Positions 51,696 through 59,521 of a stretch of 64,000 bases of DNA are shown here, one piece after another. The DNA is from Kribbella jiaozuonensis (GTDB lineage Bacteria > Actinomycetota > Actinomycetes > Propionibacteriales > Kribbellaceae), in assembly GCF_005233875.1 (NCBI RefSeq), contig NZ_SZPZ01000001.1, positions 434,001-498,000 on the forward strand. The letters run 5' to 3'. Each line of letters starts with the position of its first letter. The first letter of the stretch is position 1. The position numbers were made by a program, and so were the translations under genes. The notes beneath the pieces were generated by a model. That model was not told where the DNA came from. It saw only the letters and a list, made by a program, of their open reading frames with translations, and did no database searches.

Positions 51696-52373
51696 TCAGA
51701 CTCCGGACGAGAGTCCAAACGCTTGTACGGCGCCGTTCACCTTCAGGGCACGGCCGCCTGGTATGTGACTTACCCAACCTTCTTGCAACGCGTGCGAGCA
51801 CAACGCCGCGCCGACCGCGCCGGCGAGATGCGGTCGTCGTTCGGTGACATCCAGGCAGGATCGCAGCGGCGGCCGGCCGCGGCGTACCTCGACCTTGACG
51901 CCGAGATTCTCCAACCAGGCTTGGCCTTCCGGCGTCAACGCGATCCCATCGGACCAGTCGATCAGGCCACGCTCAGTCATCGCATCGGCCAGCGCGACGC
52001 CGAGTTTGCCGGCCAGGTGGTCGTAGCACGTCCTAGCTCTGGCGAACGCATCCCGTTTGCTGACTGCTGACAGGCTGTTAGCGACTTGCGTACGGCGTGG
52101 TGCCAGCGCGGCGAGCCCTTCGATCAACTCGGCGGTGTCGGGGCCGGCGAGCTTCACATAGCGGTGCCGCCCCTGCCGTACTTCGGTCAGCAGACCGCCG
52201 CCGACGAGCAGGTTGAGATGCTCGCTGATCGTCGGCCGCGAGACCTTGGCCAACTTCGCGAGCTCGGTCGCGGTCCACGCTCGGCCGTCGAGCAAGGCTA
52301 AACAAACCGTCGCCCGCGTCCCGTCGGCAAGCATCCGCGCCCAACCGGCCAGCTCCTCACCTTCGGCACTCAT
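51696..52373 (-). CDS. ArsR-family transcriptional regulator
   Basis: A regulator of about 225 residues. The N-terminal winged helix is MLADGTRATVCLALLDGRAW, TATELAKLAKVSRPTISEHL and NLLVGGGLLTEVRQGRHRY. The C-terminal domain has FARARTCYDHLAGKLGVALA, the R-x-C-Y-D-H-L-A-G motif typical of a large actinobacterial ArsR subgroup. ATG 52373 is preferred, but 52382 and 52385 are also possible. It is divergent from the flavin-reductase-like gene across 67 bp and probably represses it. Confidence 0.87.
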   Translation of the reverse strand: MSAEGEELAGWARMLADGTRATVCLALLDGRAWTATELAKLAKVSRPTISEHLNLLVGGGLLTEVRQGRHRYVKLAGPDTAELIEGLAALAPRRTQVANSLSAVSKRDAFARARTCYDHLAGKLGVALADAMTERGLIDWSDGIALTPEGQAWLENLGVKVEVRRGRPPLRSCLDVTERRPHLAGAVGAALCSHALQEGWVSHIPGGRALKVNGAVQAFGLSSGV

Positions 52374-52440
52374 ACCCGCCATCATGCCTGCTGGACTGTT
52401 AGGCCGACGCCGAAGCATCCCGTGCCTACCGTCGATTCAC

Positions 52441-53052
52441 ATGACCCATCTGACCATCGAACCTTCCATCCTGTACGTCGGAACCCCGGTCGCGCTGCTC
52501 AGCACGCTGAACGAGGACGGGAGCGTGAACCTCGCGCCGATGTCGTCCGCGTGGGCGTTAGGTGATGTTGTGGTCCTTGGTGTTGGCGTGACCGGTCAGA
52601 CTGCGATGAACCTGCGCTCTCGCGCTGATGTGGTGATCAACTTTCCGTCGCCTTCACAGTGGAAGGCTGTTGAGCGGTTGGCCGGCCTGACCGGTCGCAA
52701 TCCCGTGCCTGAGGGTAAGCGGGCGCGATTTCGCTTCGAGCGCGAGAAGTTCGCTGCGGCCGGGCTGACACCGGTGGCGTCTGAGTTGGTCGCGCCGCCG
52801 CGCGTCGCCGAATGCCCGATCCAGTTCGAAGCAACCGTCACCCAAGCCGAGCTGGATGCCAAGGGCAACTTCCTGATCGCCCAGGCCGAGGTACTACGAG
52901 TGCATGCCGAGGAGGCCGTTGTTGTCGCGGGAACTTCGCACGTGGATCCCGGCGCCTGGTCGCCCCTCATCTACAACTTCCGCCACTACTTCGGCCTGGC
53001 GAAAGAGCTGGGCGAGTCCTTCCGAACGGAAACTCCGAGGACGCGGACGTAG
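52441..53052 (+). CDS. Flavin reductase-like split-barrel protein
   Basis: A 203-residue protein: ILYVGTPVALLSTLNEDGSV, NLAPMSSAWALGDVVVLGVG, QTAMNLRSRADVVINFPSP, FEREKFAAAGLTPVASELVA, PPRVAECPIQFEATVTQ and a C-terminal strand. This is the flavin reductase (FMN-binding) family seen in flavoredoxins. The longer open frame upstream overlaps the divergent ArsR gene and is not used. It is probably regulated by that ArsR protein. Confidence 0.85.
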   Translation: MTHLTIEPSILYVGTPVALLSTLNEDGSVNLAPMSSAWALGDVVVLGVGVTGQTAMNLRSRADVVINFPSPSQWKAVERLAGLTGRNPVPEGKRARFRFEREKFAAAGLTPVASELVAPPRVAECPIQFEATVTQAELDAKGNFLIAQAEVLRVHAEEAVVVAGTSHVDPGAWSPLIYNFRHYFGLAKELGESFRTETPRTRT

Positions 53053-53079
53053 GAGTTCGCCAGCAGCGTGCGGGGTTGA

Positions 53080-53865
53080 CTACATCAGCCGGAGGCGGTC
53101 GATTTCTTCGTCGGTTAGGTGGACGTCGAGGGAGGCTAGTGCTTCGGGGAGGTCCTCGGCTCGGACGGTCCGCTCGGTCGTGCGGCCGTCGGCGTGGTCG
53201 GTGGTGAGGGTGTTGCCGATCAAGCGTCGTACGACGCCGTCTGATACGCGCATCACCACGGGGCGACCGGTGAATGGGGACTTCGGGTGGGTGGAGACAT
53301 AGTGGTGGTAGACCTCGTAGTCGATCGGGCGTACCGGCTCGTCGTTGGACGCGTGTTGGGGCTCCCAACCGTCCGCGGTCTTCTTCGACAGCGTCCACAC
53401 ATCGTCGTCGAGCGTCAGTCGGTGGTCCCACCCGGCCTGGTCCACCACGGCGCCGTCCTTCAACGGAGTCGGATACAACTGACCGGCCCCGAAGCCAACG
53501 TCAGCCAGGAACGACTCCCCATCGACCCCCACCTTCAGCAGGGCGTGCGTACGCGGTCCCGCCTTGTGCGGTTGCACCCGGGCAACCCGTCGTACGACGT
53601 CGAACCCGAGCTGCTCGAGCGCCGCCCCGAACAACAGCGCGTGCTCGTAGCAGTACCCACCGCGCTGCCGACCCACCAGCTTCGCCTGGATCGCATCCAG
53701 CGCAATCCCCGGATGTGTCCCGAGGATCACGTCGATGTTCTCGAACGGGATCGCCAGCACATGCGCCCGATGCAGACTCCGCAGCGCATCCGCCGACGGC
53801 GCCACCCGCGCGTGCCCGATCCGCGCGAGATAGGCGTCCAGGTCAAGGCTTTCGATGTTCCACAT
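53080..53865 (-). CDS. nat: Arylamine N-acetyltransferase
   Basis: A 261-residue enzyme with the full Cys-His-Asp triad: Cys72 in RQRGGYCYEH, His107 in RTHALL and Asp122 in ADVGFG. It starts with LDAYLARIGHARVAPSADAL and FENIDVILG as in bacterial NATs. It transfers acetyl groups from acetyl-CoA to arylamines and hydrazines, or takes part in secondary metabolism. It lies in a row of - strand genes, 18 bp before a VOC protein gene end, but no clear operon partner is seen. Confidence 0.93.
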   Translation of the reverse strand: MWNIESLDLDAYLARIGHARVAPSADALRSLHRAHVLAIPFENIDVILGTHPGIALDAIQAKLVGRQRGGYCYEHALLFGAALEQLGFDVVRRVARVQPHKAGPRTHALLKVGVDGESFLADVGFGAGQLYPTPLKDGAVVDQAGWDHRLTLDDDVWTLSKKTADGWEPQHASNDEPVRPIDYEVYHHYVSTHPKSPFTGRPVVMRVSDGVVRRLIGNTLTTDHADGRTTERTVRAEDLPEALASLDVHLTDEEIDRLRLM

Positions 53866-53883
53866 GATCCCTAGCCCAACACC

Positions 53884-54285
53884 TCAAGCCTGCTTCAAGT
53901 CAAGTTCTGTGAAGAGCGTCAGTTGGATGCCACCGGGCGTTTCGAGCCGGGCGTTGAGCGAGTTCCACGGCGTACGGGTCGGCTCCGCGATCACCGTCGC
54001 GCCGGCCTCGGCCAGCTTCTGCGTCGTCGCCGCGGAGTCCTCAACCTCGAACGCGACCCGGTACTTTCCCGCGACCCGCCGCCCGACCTCGACCGCGTCG
54101 GTGTAGTCCGCCTGCCCCGGATCCGCGATCTCGAGCGTGGCCCGCTCGACCTCGAGGATCGTCACCCGCCCGTCCTCCGAGGAGTACGACGCCCGCTCCG
54201 GCAGCCCGAGTACGTCGCGGTAGAACGCGACCGCCTCCTCGTAGTCGTCCGCCGTGACCACCAACCGCAGTTCCTTGACCGTCAT
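53884..54285 (-). CDS. VOC-family (glyoxalase-like) protein
   Basis: A 133-residue protein: LRLVVTADDYEEAVAFYRDV, LGLPERASYSSEDGRVTILE, KYRVAFEVEDSAATTQKLAE and NARLETPGGIQLTLFTEL. It fits the glyoxalase/bleomycin-resistance family. The ATG 54285 lies 12 bp from the stop of the SnoaL-like gene, so it is probably the next gene in the run 55846-53884. Substrate unknown. Confidence 0.83.
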   Translation of the reverse strand: MTVKELRLVVTADDYEEAVAFYRDVLGLPERASYSSEDGRVTILEVERATLEIADPGQADYTDAVEVGRRVAGKYRVAFEVEDSAATTQKLAEAGATVIAEPTRTPWNSLNARLETPGGIQLTLFTELDLKQA

Positions 54286-54296
54286 GGACTCAGTAT

Positions 54297-54647
54297 CTAC
54301 AACCGCGAGACCTGGTAGTGCGAGATCAGCCAGCCGTCAGCTGCCCGCCGAAGAATGACAAGCAGGTTGACGGAGATCGCCGGACGGTCGGTGAAGCTGA
54401 AGTCGACGGCGAGGTACGCGAGGAGCGTGTCGTCGGCGAGTTGGCGGGTCTCGAGCAGTTTGTACTGCGGGGACAGGCCGATCGGCTGCGATTCGTAGTA
54501 CTCGGCGACGGCTTCACGACCGACGCCGTACGGGTGCAGGCCCTGGAAGATCGCGTCGTTGGTGAAGAGGGCCGCGGCGCGCTGCGGGTCGTGGTCGTCG
54601 ATGGCTGACTTCCACTGGTCGAGGACGCCGTACAGGATGCCGTTCAT
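54297..54647 (-). CDS. SnoaL-like (NTF2-fold) protein
   Basis: A 116-residue protein: VLDQWKSAIDDHDPQRAAAL, FTNDAIFQGLHPYGVGREAV, AEYYESQPIGLSPQYKLLET and ISVNLLVILRRAADGWLISH. This is the DUF4440/SnoaL-type NTF2 fold. The ATG at 54645-54647 overlaps the stop of the MFS gene by 4 bp, showing translational coupling with a transporter. Confidence 0.83.
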   Translation of the reverse strand: MNGILYGVLDQWKSAIDDHDPQRAAALFTNDAIFQGLHPYGVGREAVAEYYESQPIGLSPQYKLLETRQLADDTLLAYLAVDFSFTDRPAISVNLLVILRRAADGWLISHYQVSRL

Positions 54648-55846
54648 GGGAGTTCCTTTGGTTGATGGCGGACCAGGAGCGCGGCGATCGCGGCGAGGGC
54701 CACGACGCCGGCGCTGACCAGGAGCGCCTGGTGATATCCGTTGTGGAGCAGTGGTCCGACTGCCAGCGGGCCGATGATCTGGCCGAGGCTGTAGCCGGTG
54801 GTGAGGATGGCGATCGCGTGTGGGATGTTGAGGTCGGCGCCGAGCGCGATCGCGAGATTGGCGACGCCGAGGAATGTCGCGCCGAAGAGTGCGGCGGAGA
54901 TCAGCGCGGCGGCGATGCCGTGGATGACGGTCGGTAGTGCGATGCCGATCGCCTGCAGGAGCAGCGCGATCAGTAGGAGTGTGGAGCGAGACCATGATCG
55001 GCTCAACCAGGCCCAGAGTGCGGTCGAGGGGAGAGCGGCCAGGCCGACGATGATCCAGGCGCCGTTGCTGACGGCACCGGTTGCGGTTTCGTTGATTGCG
55101 GCAACGAGGAACGTGCCGGCGATGATGTACCCGATGCCTTCGAGGGTGTAGCTGGCGAGGAGGGCGTTGAAGTGTCGTGAGCTGGTACGGCGGGTGGCCG
55201 CGCGTGGGGTGGGTGATCCGGTCAGGTGCCAGGCGGGGACGGTGCAGGCGATCGTCAGCAGGGCGGTGATCCACCAGGCTGTTCGCCAGTTGCCGCTGGC
55301 AAGTACTACGCCGGAGAGTGCGATGCCGGCGCCTACTCCGCCGAAGGTCCAGCCCACGTGGTGGTTGTGCAGGCGGGGGAGTACGGCGCTGACCGCGATC
55401 ACGAATACCAGTGCGCTCGCGATCCCCGCGATCAGCCGCAGGGTGAGCCAGAGCGAACCGCTCCGACCGAGCGGCATCAGGGCGAGGGTCACGGCCAGGA
55501 TGAGCATCGAGAGGCGGAGCGCCCAGCGGGAGTGGAGCAGGCGCGGTACGGCGATCGCGGCCAGCGCACCGGCGAGGTAGCCGGTGTAGTTGGCCGTCGC
55601 GAGCGTCGCGCCGAGGCGGGAGGACAGGCCGGCCTGCGCGTGCATCATCGGCAGGATCGGCGTGTACGCAAACCGCCCGATCCCCATCCCACCCGCCAAC
55701 GCCGCCGCCCCCCGCCCCACCAACCACCAAGCCCCACCCCCGCCAGCCGCGCCGCCAGCCGCGCCCGCAACCACACCGCCGGCCGGGCCGGCAGGCGCCC
55801 CAGCGCCGGTGGCGGATCTGTCGGTGTCAAAGGTGTTAGCAGTCAT
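54644..55846 (-). CDS. MFS transporter, YbfB/YjiJ type
   Basis: A 400-residue transporter with twelve hydrophobic segments. After a Gly/Ala-rich cytoplasmic start, the first helix carries GGMGIGRFAYTPILPMM, the hallmark of the YbfB/YjiJ family. ANYTGYLAGALAAIAVPRLL, ASALVFVIAVSAVLPRL and GYSLGQIIGPLAVGPLL follow. The N terminus is unusually rich in Ala and Gly. It is coupled to the SnoaL-like gene and 7 bp from the SDR gene end, so SDR-MFS-SnoaL may form one operon. The transported compound is unknown. Confidence 0.88.
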   Translation of the reverse strand: MTANTFDTDRSATGAGAPAGPAGGVVAGAAGGAAGGGGAWWLVGRGAAALAGGMGIGRFAYTPILPMMHAQAGLSSRLGATLATANYTGYLAGALAAIAVPRLLHSRWALRLSMLILAVTLALMPLGRSGSLWLTLRLIAGIASALVFVIAVSAVLPRLHNHHVGWTFGGVGAGIALSGVVLASGNWRTAWWITALLTIACTVPAWHLTGSPTPRAATRRTSSRHFNALLASYTLEGIGYIIAGTFLVAAINETATGAVSNGAWIIVGLAALPSTALWAWLSRSWSRSTLLLIALLLQAIGIALPTVIHGIAAALISAALFGATFLGVANLAIALGADLNIPHAIAILTTGYSLGQIIGPLAVGPLLHNGYHQALLVSAGVVALAAIAALLVRHQPKELP

Positions 55847-55853
55847 GGTTGTT

Positions 55854-56564
55854 TCAGTGGCCGGCCTGTTGGCCGCCGTCTACGTGGAGGATCTCGCCGG
55901 TGACGAACTTTGCGCTCTCCAAGTACGTGACCGCGTCGACGATCTCCTCGATCTCGCCGAGGCGGCCGAGCGGGTGTAGCGCCGCCAGGAATTCGTGCGT
56001 CTCCGCCGGGTGCATCGGCGTACGAATGACGCCGGGCGCCACCGCGTTGAACCTGATCCCGCGCGCGGCGTACTCGGTGGCAAGCGACTTCGTGACCGAG
56101 TTCAGCCCACCCTTCGTCAGCGACGCCAGCGCGGAAGGCACCGTGCTGTAGGCGTGCGTTGCGAAACTGGTGGTGATGTTGACGACGTGCCCGCCGTCCT
56201 CGTTCTCCAGCATCGCGGTGATCGCGCGCCGCGTGGTGTCGAAGAAGCCGCGCAGGTTGATGCCGGCGATCCGGTCGTAGTCCTCGTCGGTGTACTCGGT
56301 GAACGGTTTGGCGACGAAGATCCCCGCGTTGTTGACGAGCGTGTCGATCCGTCCGAACGCATCGAGCCCCTGCTCGATCACCCGCGCGCCGACGCCCGGC
56401 TCGGCGATGTCGCCGGGGACGGCCAGCACCAGCGGATCGTCGGAGCGCTTGATGCTCCGCGAGTTCGCGACGACGGCATAGCCGAGCTTGCGGTACGCCG
56501 TGACCAGGCCCGCCCCGATGCCCTGGGACGCTCCGGTGATCACGGCAACTTTCTGGTGGTTCAT
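55854..56564 (-). CDS. Short-chain dehydrogenase/reductase lacking the catalytic Tyr
   Basis: A 236-residue SDR. Cofactor site: VAVITGASQGIGAGLVTAYR (T-G-x3-G-I-G), then DTLVNNAGIFVAKPF (N-N-A-G). The active-site stretch reads NITTSFATHAY, then VPSALASLTKGGLNSVTKSL. The Lys is present, but the place of the catalytic Tyr four residues before it is Ala. The end GEILHVDGGQQAGH is normal. Start ATG 56564 has AGGAGA upstream. It is divergent from the LysR gene at 56674, its likely regulator. It may be an atypical or non-catalytic SDR. Confidence 0.85.
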   Translation of the reverse strand: MNHQKVAVITGASQGIGAGLVTAYRKLGYAVVANSRSIKRSDDPLVLAVPGDIAEPGVGARVIEQGLDAFGRIDTLVNNAGIFVAKPFTEYTDEDYDRIAGINLRGFFDTTRRAITAMLENEDGGHVVNITTSFATHAYSTVPSALASLTKGGLNSVTKSLATEYAARGIRFNAVAPGVIRTPMHPAETHEFLAALHPLGRLGEIEEIVDAVTYLESAKFVTGEILHVDGGQQAGH

Positions 56565-56673
56565 GGTTCTCCTCATCCGAAGTTGATGTACTTCGATCGT
56601 CGTCGAACCATGTGAGCTTTTCCACGACCGCTTTGCTCCCAGCTGGGAGGCTCGGCCTACTACGCTGTGGCAC

Positions 56674-57585
56674 GTGGAGCTGCGGCAGTTGCGGTACTTC
56701 GTAGCGGTCGCCGAGGAGCTGAACTTCGGCCGGGCCGCGGCCCGGTTGCACATCGCCGGCCCGTCGTTGTCGCAGCAGATCAAGTCCCTCGAGCGCGATC
56801 TCGGCGTACGGCTGTTCGAGCGCGATCGCCGTACCGTCACGCTGACCGCCCACGGCGAGACGTTGCTGCCGCAGTCGCGGGCGTTGCTCGAGCAGGCGGA
56901 TGCTCTGCGGCGTACGGCGCGAGGATTCGCGGCGAGCGAGCCGGTGCGATTGGGGTACGTCAGCTGGCGGCCCCCGGATCTCGCTGAGCGGGTGTCCGGG
57001 GTAGCACAACTGCTCGTTGACACCTGGGTGATGCCGTCGCACACGCAAGCCGCGCGAGTCTCGGACGGGAGCATCGACCTGGCGATCTGCTGGGTACGTG
57101 CGACGGACTTGGCCGAGCAGGAACTGTCCGGCCGGCTCCTCGGCGCGGATCGGTTGTTCGCGGTGTCAGCCGGCGACGAGTCGCCGGTCCGGGCGCGGGA
57201 CACGGTCGTGCTGGTCGATGCGGACACCGAGGCGTGGGCTTCGTGGAACATCTACGCCGTCGAGTTCGCCCGCGCGACCGGCGCCGCGGTCGAGCGGATC
57301 GACGATCACGGGATCACCGGCCCGGCATTCTTCGATCACGTACGCCGGTTGGGCCGGCCGATCGTCAGCTCGCCGAAGCGGGACGCGACCCCGCTGCCAC
57401 GCGGTTTCGTACGCAGGCCGGTCGTCGATCCGATCCCGGTCTGGACCTGGGCGCTGGTGTCGCGGCAGGACGAATTGCGTCCCGCCGTACTCGCGGCTGT
57501 CGACGCACTGACCCGGGATGTGAAAGTCGACTTCGACCCGGCCACGTCCTGGTTGCCTGCCGACGACCCTTTTCACCAAGCCTGA
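56674..57585 (+). CDS. LysR-family transcriptional regulator
   Basis: A 303-residue regulator from GTG 56674. The HTH is ELRQLRYFVAVAEELNFGRA, AARLHIAGPSLSQQIKSLER and DLGVRLFERDRRTVTLTAHG. The effector domain is shorter and more diverged than usual. It is divergent from the SDR gene (109 bp between), the classical LysR arrangement. Its last 13 bp overlap the end of the convergent GntR gene. Confidence 0.92.
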   Translation: MELRQLRYFVAVAEELNFGRAAARLHIAGPSLSQQIKSLERDLGVRLFERDRRTVTLTAHGETLLPQSRALLEQADALRRTARGFAASEPVRLGYVSWRPPDLAERVSGVAQLLVDTWVMPSHTQAARVSDGSIDLAICWVRATDLAEQELSGRLLGADRLFAVSAGDESPVRARDTVVLVDADTEAWASWNIYAVEFARATGAAVERIDDHGITGPAFFDHVRRLGRPIVSSPKRDATPLPRGFVRRPVVDPIPVWTWALVSRQDELRPAVLAAVDALTRDVKVDFDPATSWLPADDPFHQA

Positions 57586-58352
57586 GACAGCGCCGTGGTG
57601 CTCGGCGTCAGGCGATAGCCGGCGTTCGCCGAGAACTCTGCGGACAAAGCGAATCGGTCGCCGCGGACGAGCGTGTGCCGCCATTCGACCGGACGGTTCT
57701 GAGCGGTGCCTTGGCGGACGATCGAGAACGCCGCGGCATCGGCAGGGCAATGCAGGAGGGCGCGCTCGGACGGGCTCGGATTCACGGCGCGGATGTCTTC
57801 GCGGCCGTGGTCGAGGTTGACGCCGGCGCGGGTGGACAGCTCGTTGTAGAGGCTGGTGTGGGTGAAGTCGGCGTCGAGCAGTGGTTCCGCGAGGGTGGCG
57901 GGGAGCCAGACGCGGTCCAGCGCGAGTGGCTCGTCACCGGCGTACCGGAGGCGTTCGAGGTAGAGCAGCGGGGTCGATCCGTCGAGGTTGAGGCGGGCGG
58001 CGATGACGCCGTCGGCGCGGACATCGAGTGCGCGTACGGCGCTGCGCTGCGGCAGGCCGGACGCCTCGACCGAGGAGAACAGGCTGTAGAGCGCACCCAT
58101 CGGCTGCCGGATCTCGGGCACCGTCGCGACCCGCGGCTGGCGACCGCGCTCGGCGATGATCAGCCCGTCGGTCCGTAGCTGACCGAGCGCCTGGCGAACG
58201 GTGTGCCGGCTGACCGCGTACTCGTCGACCAGCGCGAGCTCCCCGGGGAACGCGTCATCGAACTCCCCGGAGCGCAACCGCCGGACGAGGTCCTCCTGCA
58301 GCTGCTTCCACAGCGGCCCGCCGCCGGCACGGTCCAGCCTGCCCACGCTCAT
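57573..58352 (-). CDS. GntR-family regulator, HutC subfamily
   Basis: A 259-residue regulator. N-terminal HTH: GPLWKQLQEDLVRRLRSGEF, AFPGELALVDEYAVSRHTVR and QALGQLRTDGLIIAERGRQP. The C-terminal UTRA-type domain has GSTPLLYLERLRYAGDEPLA and LDRVWLPATLAEPLLDADFT. ATG 58352 is chosen for the GGAAGGA RBS; a start 33 bp upstream is possible. It is divergent from the YeiH-type gene, with a perfect palindrome in between. Confidence 0.9.
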   Translation of the reverse strand: MSVGRLDRAGGGPLWKQLQEDLVRRLRSGEFDDAFPGELALVDEYAVSRHTVRQALGQLRTDGLIIAERGRQPRVATVPEIRQPMGALYSLFSSVEASGLPQRSAVRALDVRADGVIAARLNLDGSTPLLYLERLRYAGDEPLALDRVWLPATLAEPLLDADFTHTSLYNELSTRAGVNLDHGREDIRAVNPSPSERALLHCPADAAAFSIVRQGTAQNRPVEWRHTLVRGDRFALSAEFSANAGYRLTPSTTALSQAW

Positions 58353-58395
58353 CGGTTCCTTCCGGGTTGCCAAATGTCCGGTCATCTCCTACCGT

Positions 58396-58411
58396 AAATG
58401 TGCGTACATTT
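58396..58411. promoter_or_regulatory. GntR-type operator between the GntR and YeiH genes
   Basis: AAATGT-GCGT-ACATTT, a perfect inverted repeat with 6-base arms and a 4-base centre. It lies 44 bp before the GntR start and 22 bp before the YeiH start. GT-N-AC-type sites of this sort are known for HutC regulators. Confidence 0.65.
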
Positions 58412-58432
58412 CCACGGGAAGGGACCGGTTCG

Positions 58433-59521
58433 GTGGTGCACCTTGAGGTTAGGCCACGGCACACCTCGGCCGTTGCGCCCAAGCTGACGTCCCGAGTCCC
58501 GGGTCTGGCTGCCGTTCTGGTGATCACGGCAGTCGCGGTCCCGCTCGGGCGATTGGTGCCTGTGGTGGGCGGTCCTGTGTTCGGGATCGTGCTCGGCGTG
58601 CTCGCCGGACTGTTCATCTCGGCGCTTCGCAGTGACGCGTGCCGCCCGGGGTACGACTTCGCCTCGAAGACGCTGCTCCAGCTGTCGATCGTCGTCCTGG
58701 GAACCGGTCTGTCTCTCCAGCAGGTCGCACGCGTCGGCGTCTCGTCGTTGCCGGTCATGCTCGGCACACTCGCGCTCGCGCTGGGAGGAGCGTGGTTCTT
58801 CGGCCGGCTGCTCGGCGTACGCGGAGATACTCAGACCTTGATCGGCGTCGGTACGGCGATCTGCGGCGGATCTGCGATTGCGGCCGCGACTGCTGCGATC
58901 GGGGCGCGACGCTCGTCCGTTGCGTACGCGATGGCGACGATCTTCACGTTCAATATCGTCGCTGTACTGACGTTCCCGCCGATCGGCCACTTGCTCGGGA
59001 TGAGCTCAGAATCGTTCGGGCTCTGGGCTGGTACGGCGGTCAACGACACGTCGTCCGTTGTCGCTGCCGGGTACGCGTTCAGCCAGGCAGCCGGCGACCA
59101 GGCGATCGTGGTGAAGCTGACCCGATCGCTGACGTTGATCCCGATCGTGCTGACGCTGGTCGCGCTGAAGATCCGGCGGGAGAATCGCGCGGCCCGGGCC
59201 CTCGACGCCGCCGCCGAGGGTTCGTACGCCGGCGCGACGGCTTCGATCCGTAAGCCGCTGCCGTGGCGCAAGCTCGTCCCGCTGTTCCTGATCGGCTTCA
59301 TCGCCGCCGCCGGATTGCGTAGCGCAGGTGCCATTCCGGACTCGTGGCTGCCGACGCTGACACTAGTCGGCAGCACACTAATCACATCCGCACTAGTTGC
59401 AATCGGACTATCGCTGCGGCCGCGCGAACTCCGCGACGCAGGACCCCGGCCGCTCCTGCTCGGAGCGATCCTGTGGGTCCTGGTCGCGGTCGGTTCGCTG
59501 GTACTTCAGTCCTTCTCGTAA
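58433..59521 (+). CDS. YeiH/UPF0324-family membrane protein (putative sulfate/sulfite exporter)
   Basis: A 362-residue protein with ten hydrophobic segments: GPVFGIVLGVLAGLFISALR, LLQLSIVVLGTGLSLQQVA, the family motif IGVGTAICGGSAIAAATAAI, then FTFNIVAVLTFPPIGHLLGM and GLWAGTAVNDTSSVVAAGYA. This is the UPF0324 (YeiH) family, named as a putative sulfate exporter. The start at GTG 58433 or 58436 follows GGGAAGGG; the longer frame would run through the GntR operator. The last 16 bp overlap the convergent GH2 gene. Confidence 0.87.
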   Translation: MVHLEVRPRHTSAVAPKLTSRVPGLAAVLVITAVAVPLGRLVPVVGGPVFGIVLGVLAGLFISALRSDACRPGYDFASKTLLQLSIVVLGTGLSLQQVARVGVSSLPVMLGTLALALGGAWFFGRLLGVRGDTQTLIGVGTAICGGSAIAAATAAIGARRSSVAYAMATIFTFNIVAVLTFPPIGHLLGMSSESFGLWAGTAVNDTSSVVAAGYAFSQAAGDQAIVVKLTRSLTLIPIVLTLVALKIRRENRAARALDAAAEGSYAGATASIRKPLPWRKLVPLFLIGFIAAAGLRSAGAIPDSWLPTLTLVGSTLITSALVAIGLSLRPRELRDAGPRPLLLGAILWVLVAVGSLVLQSFS

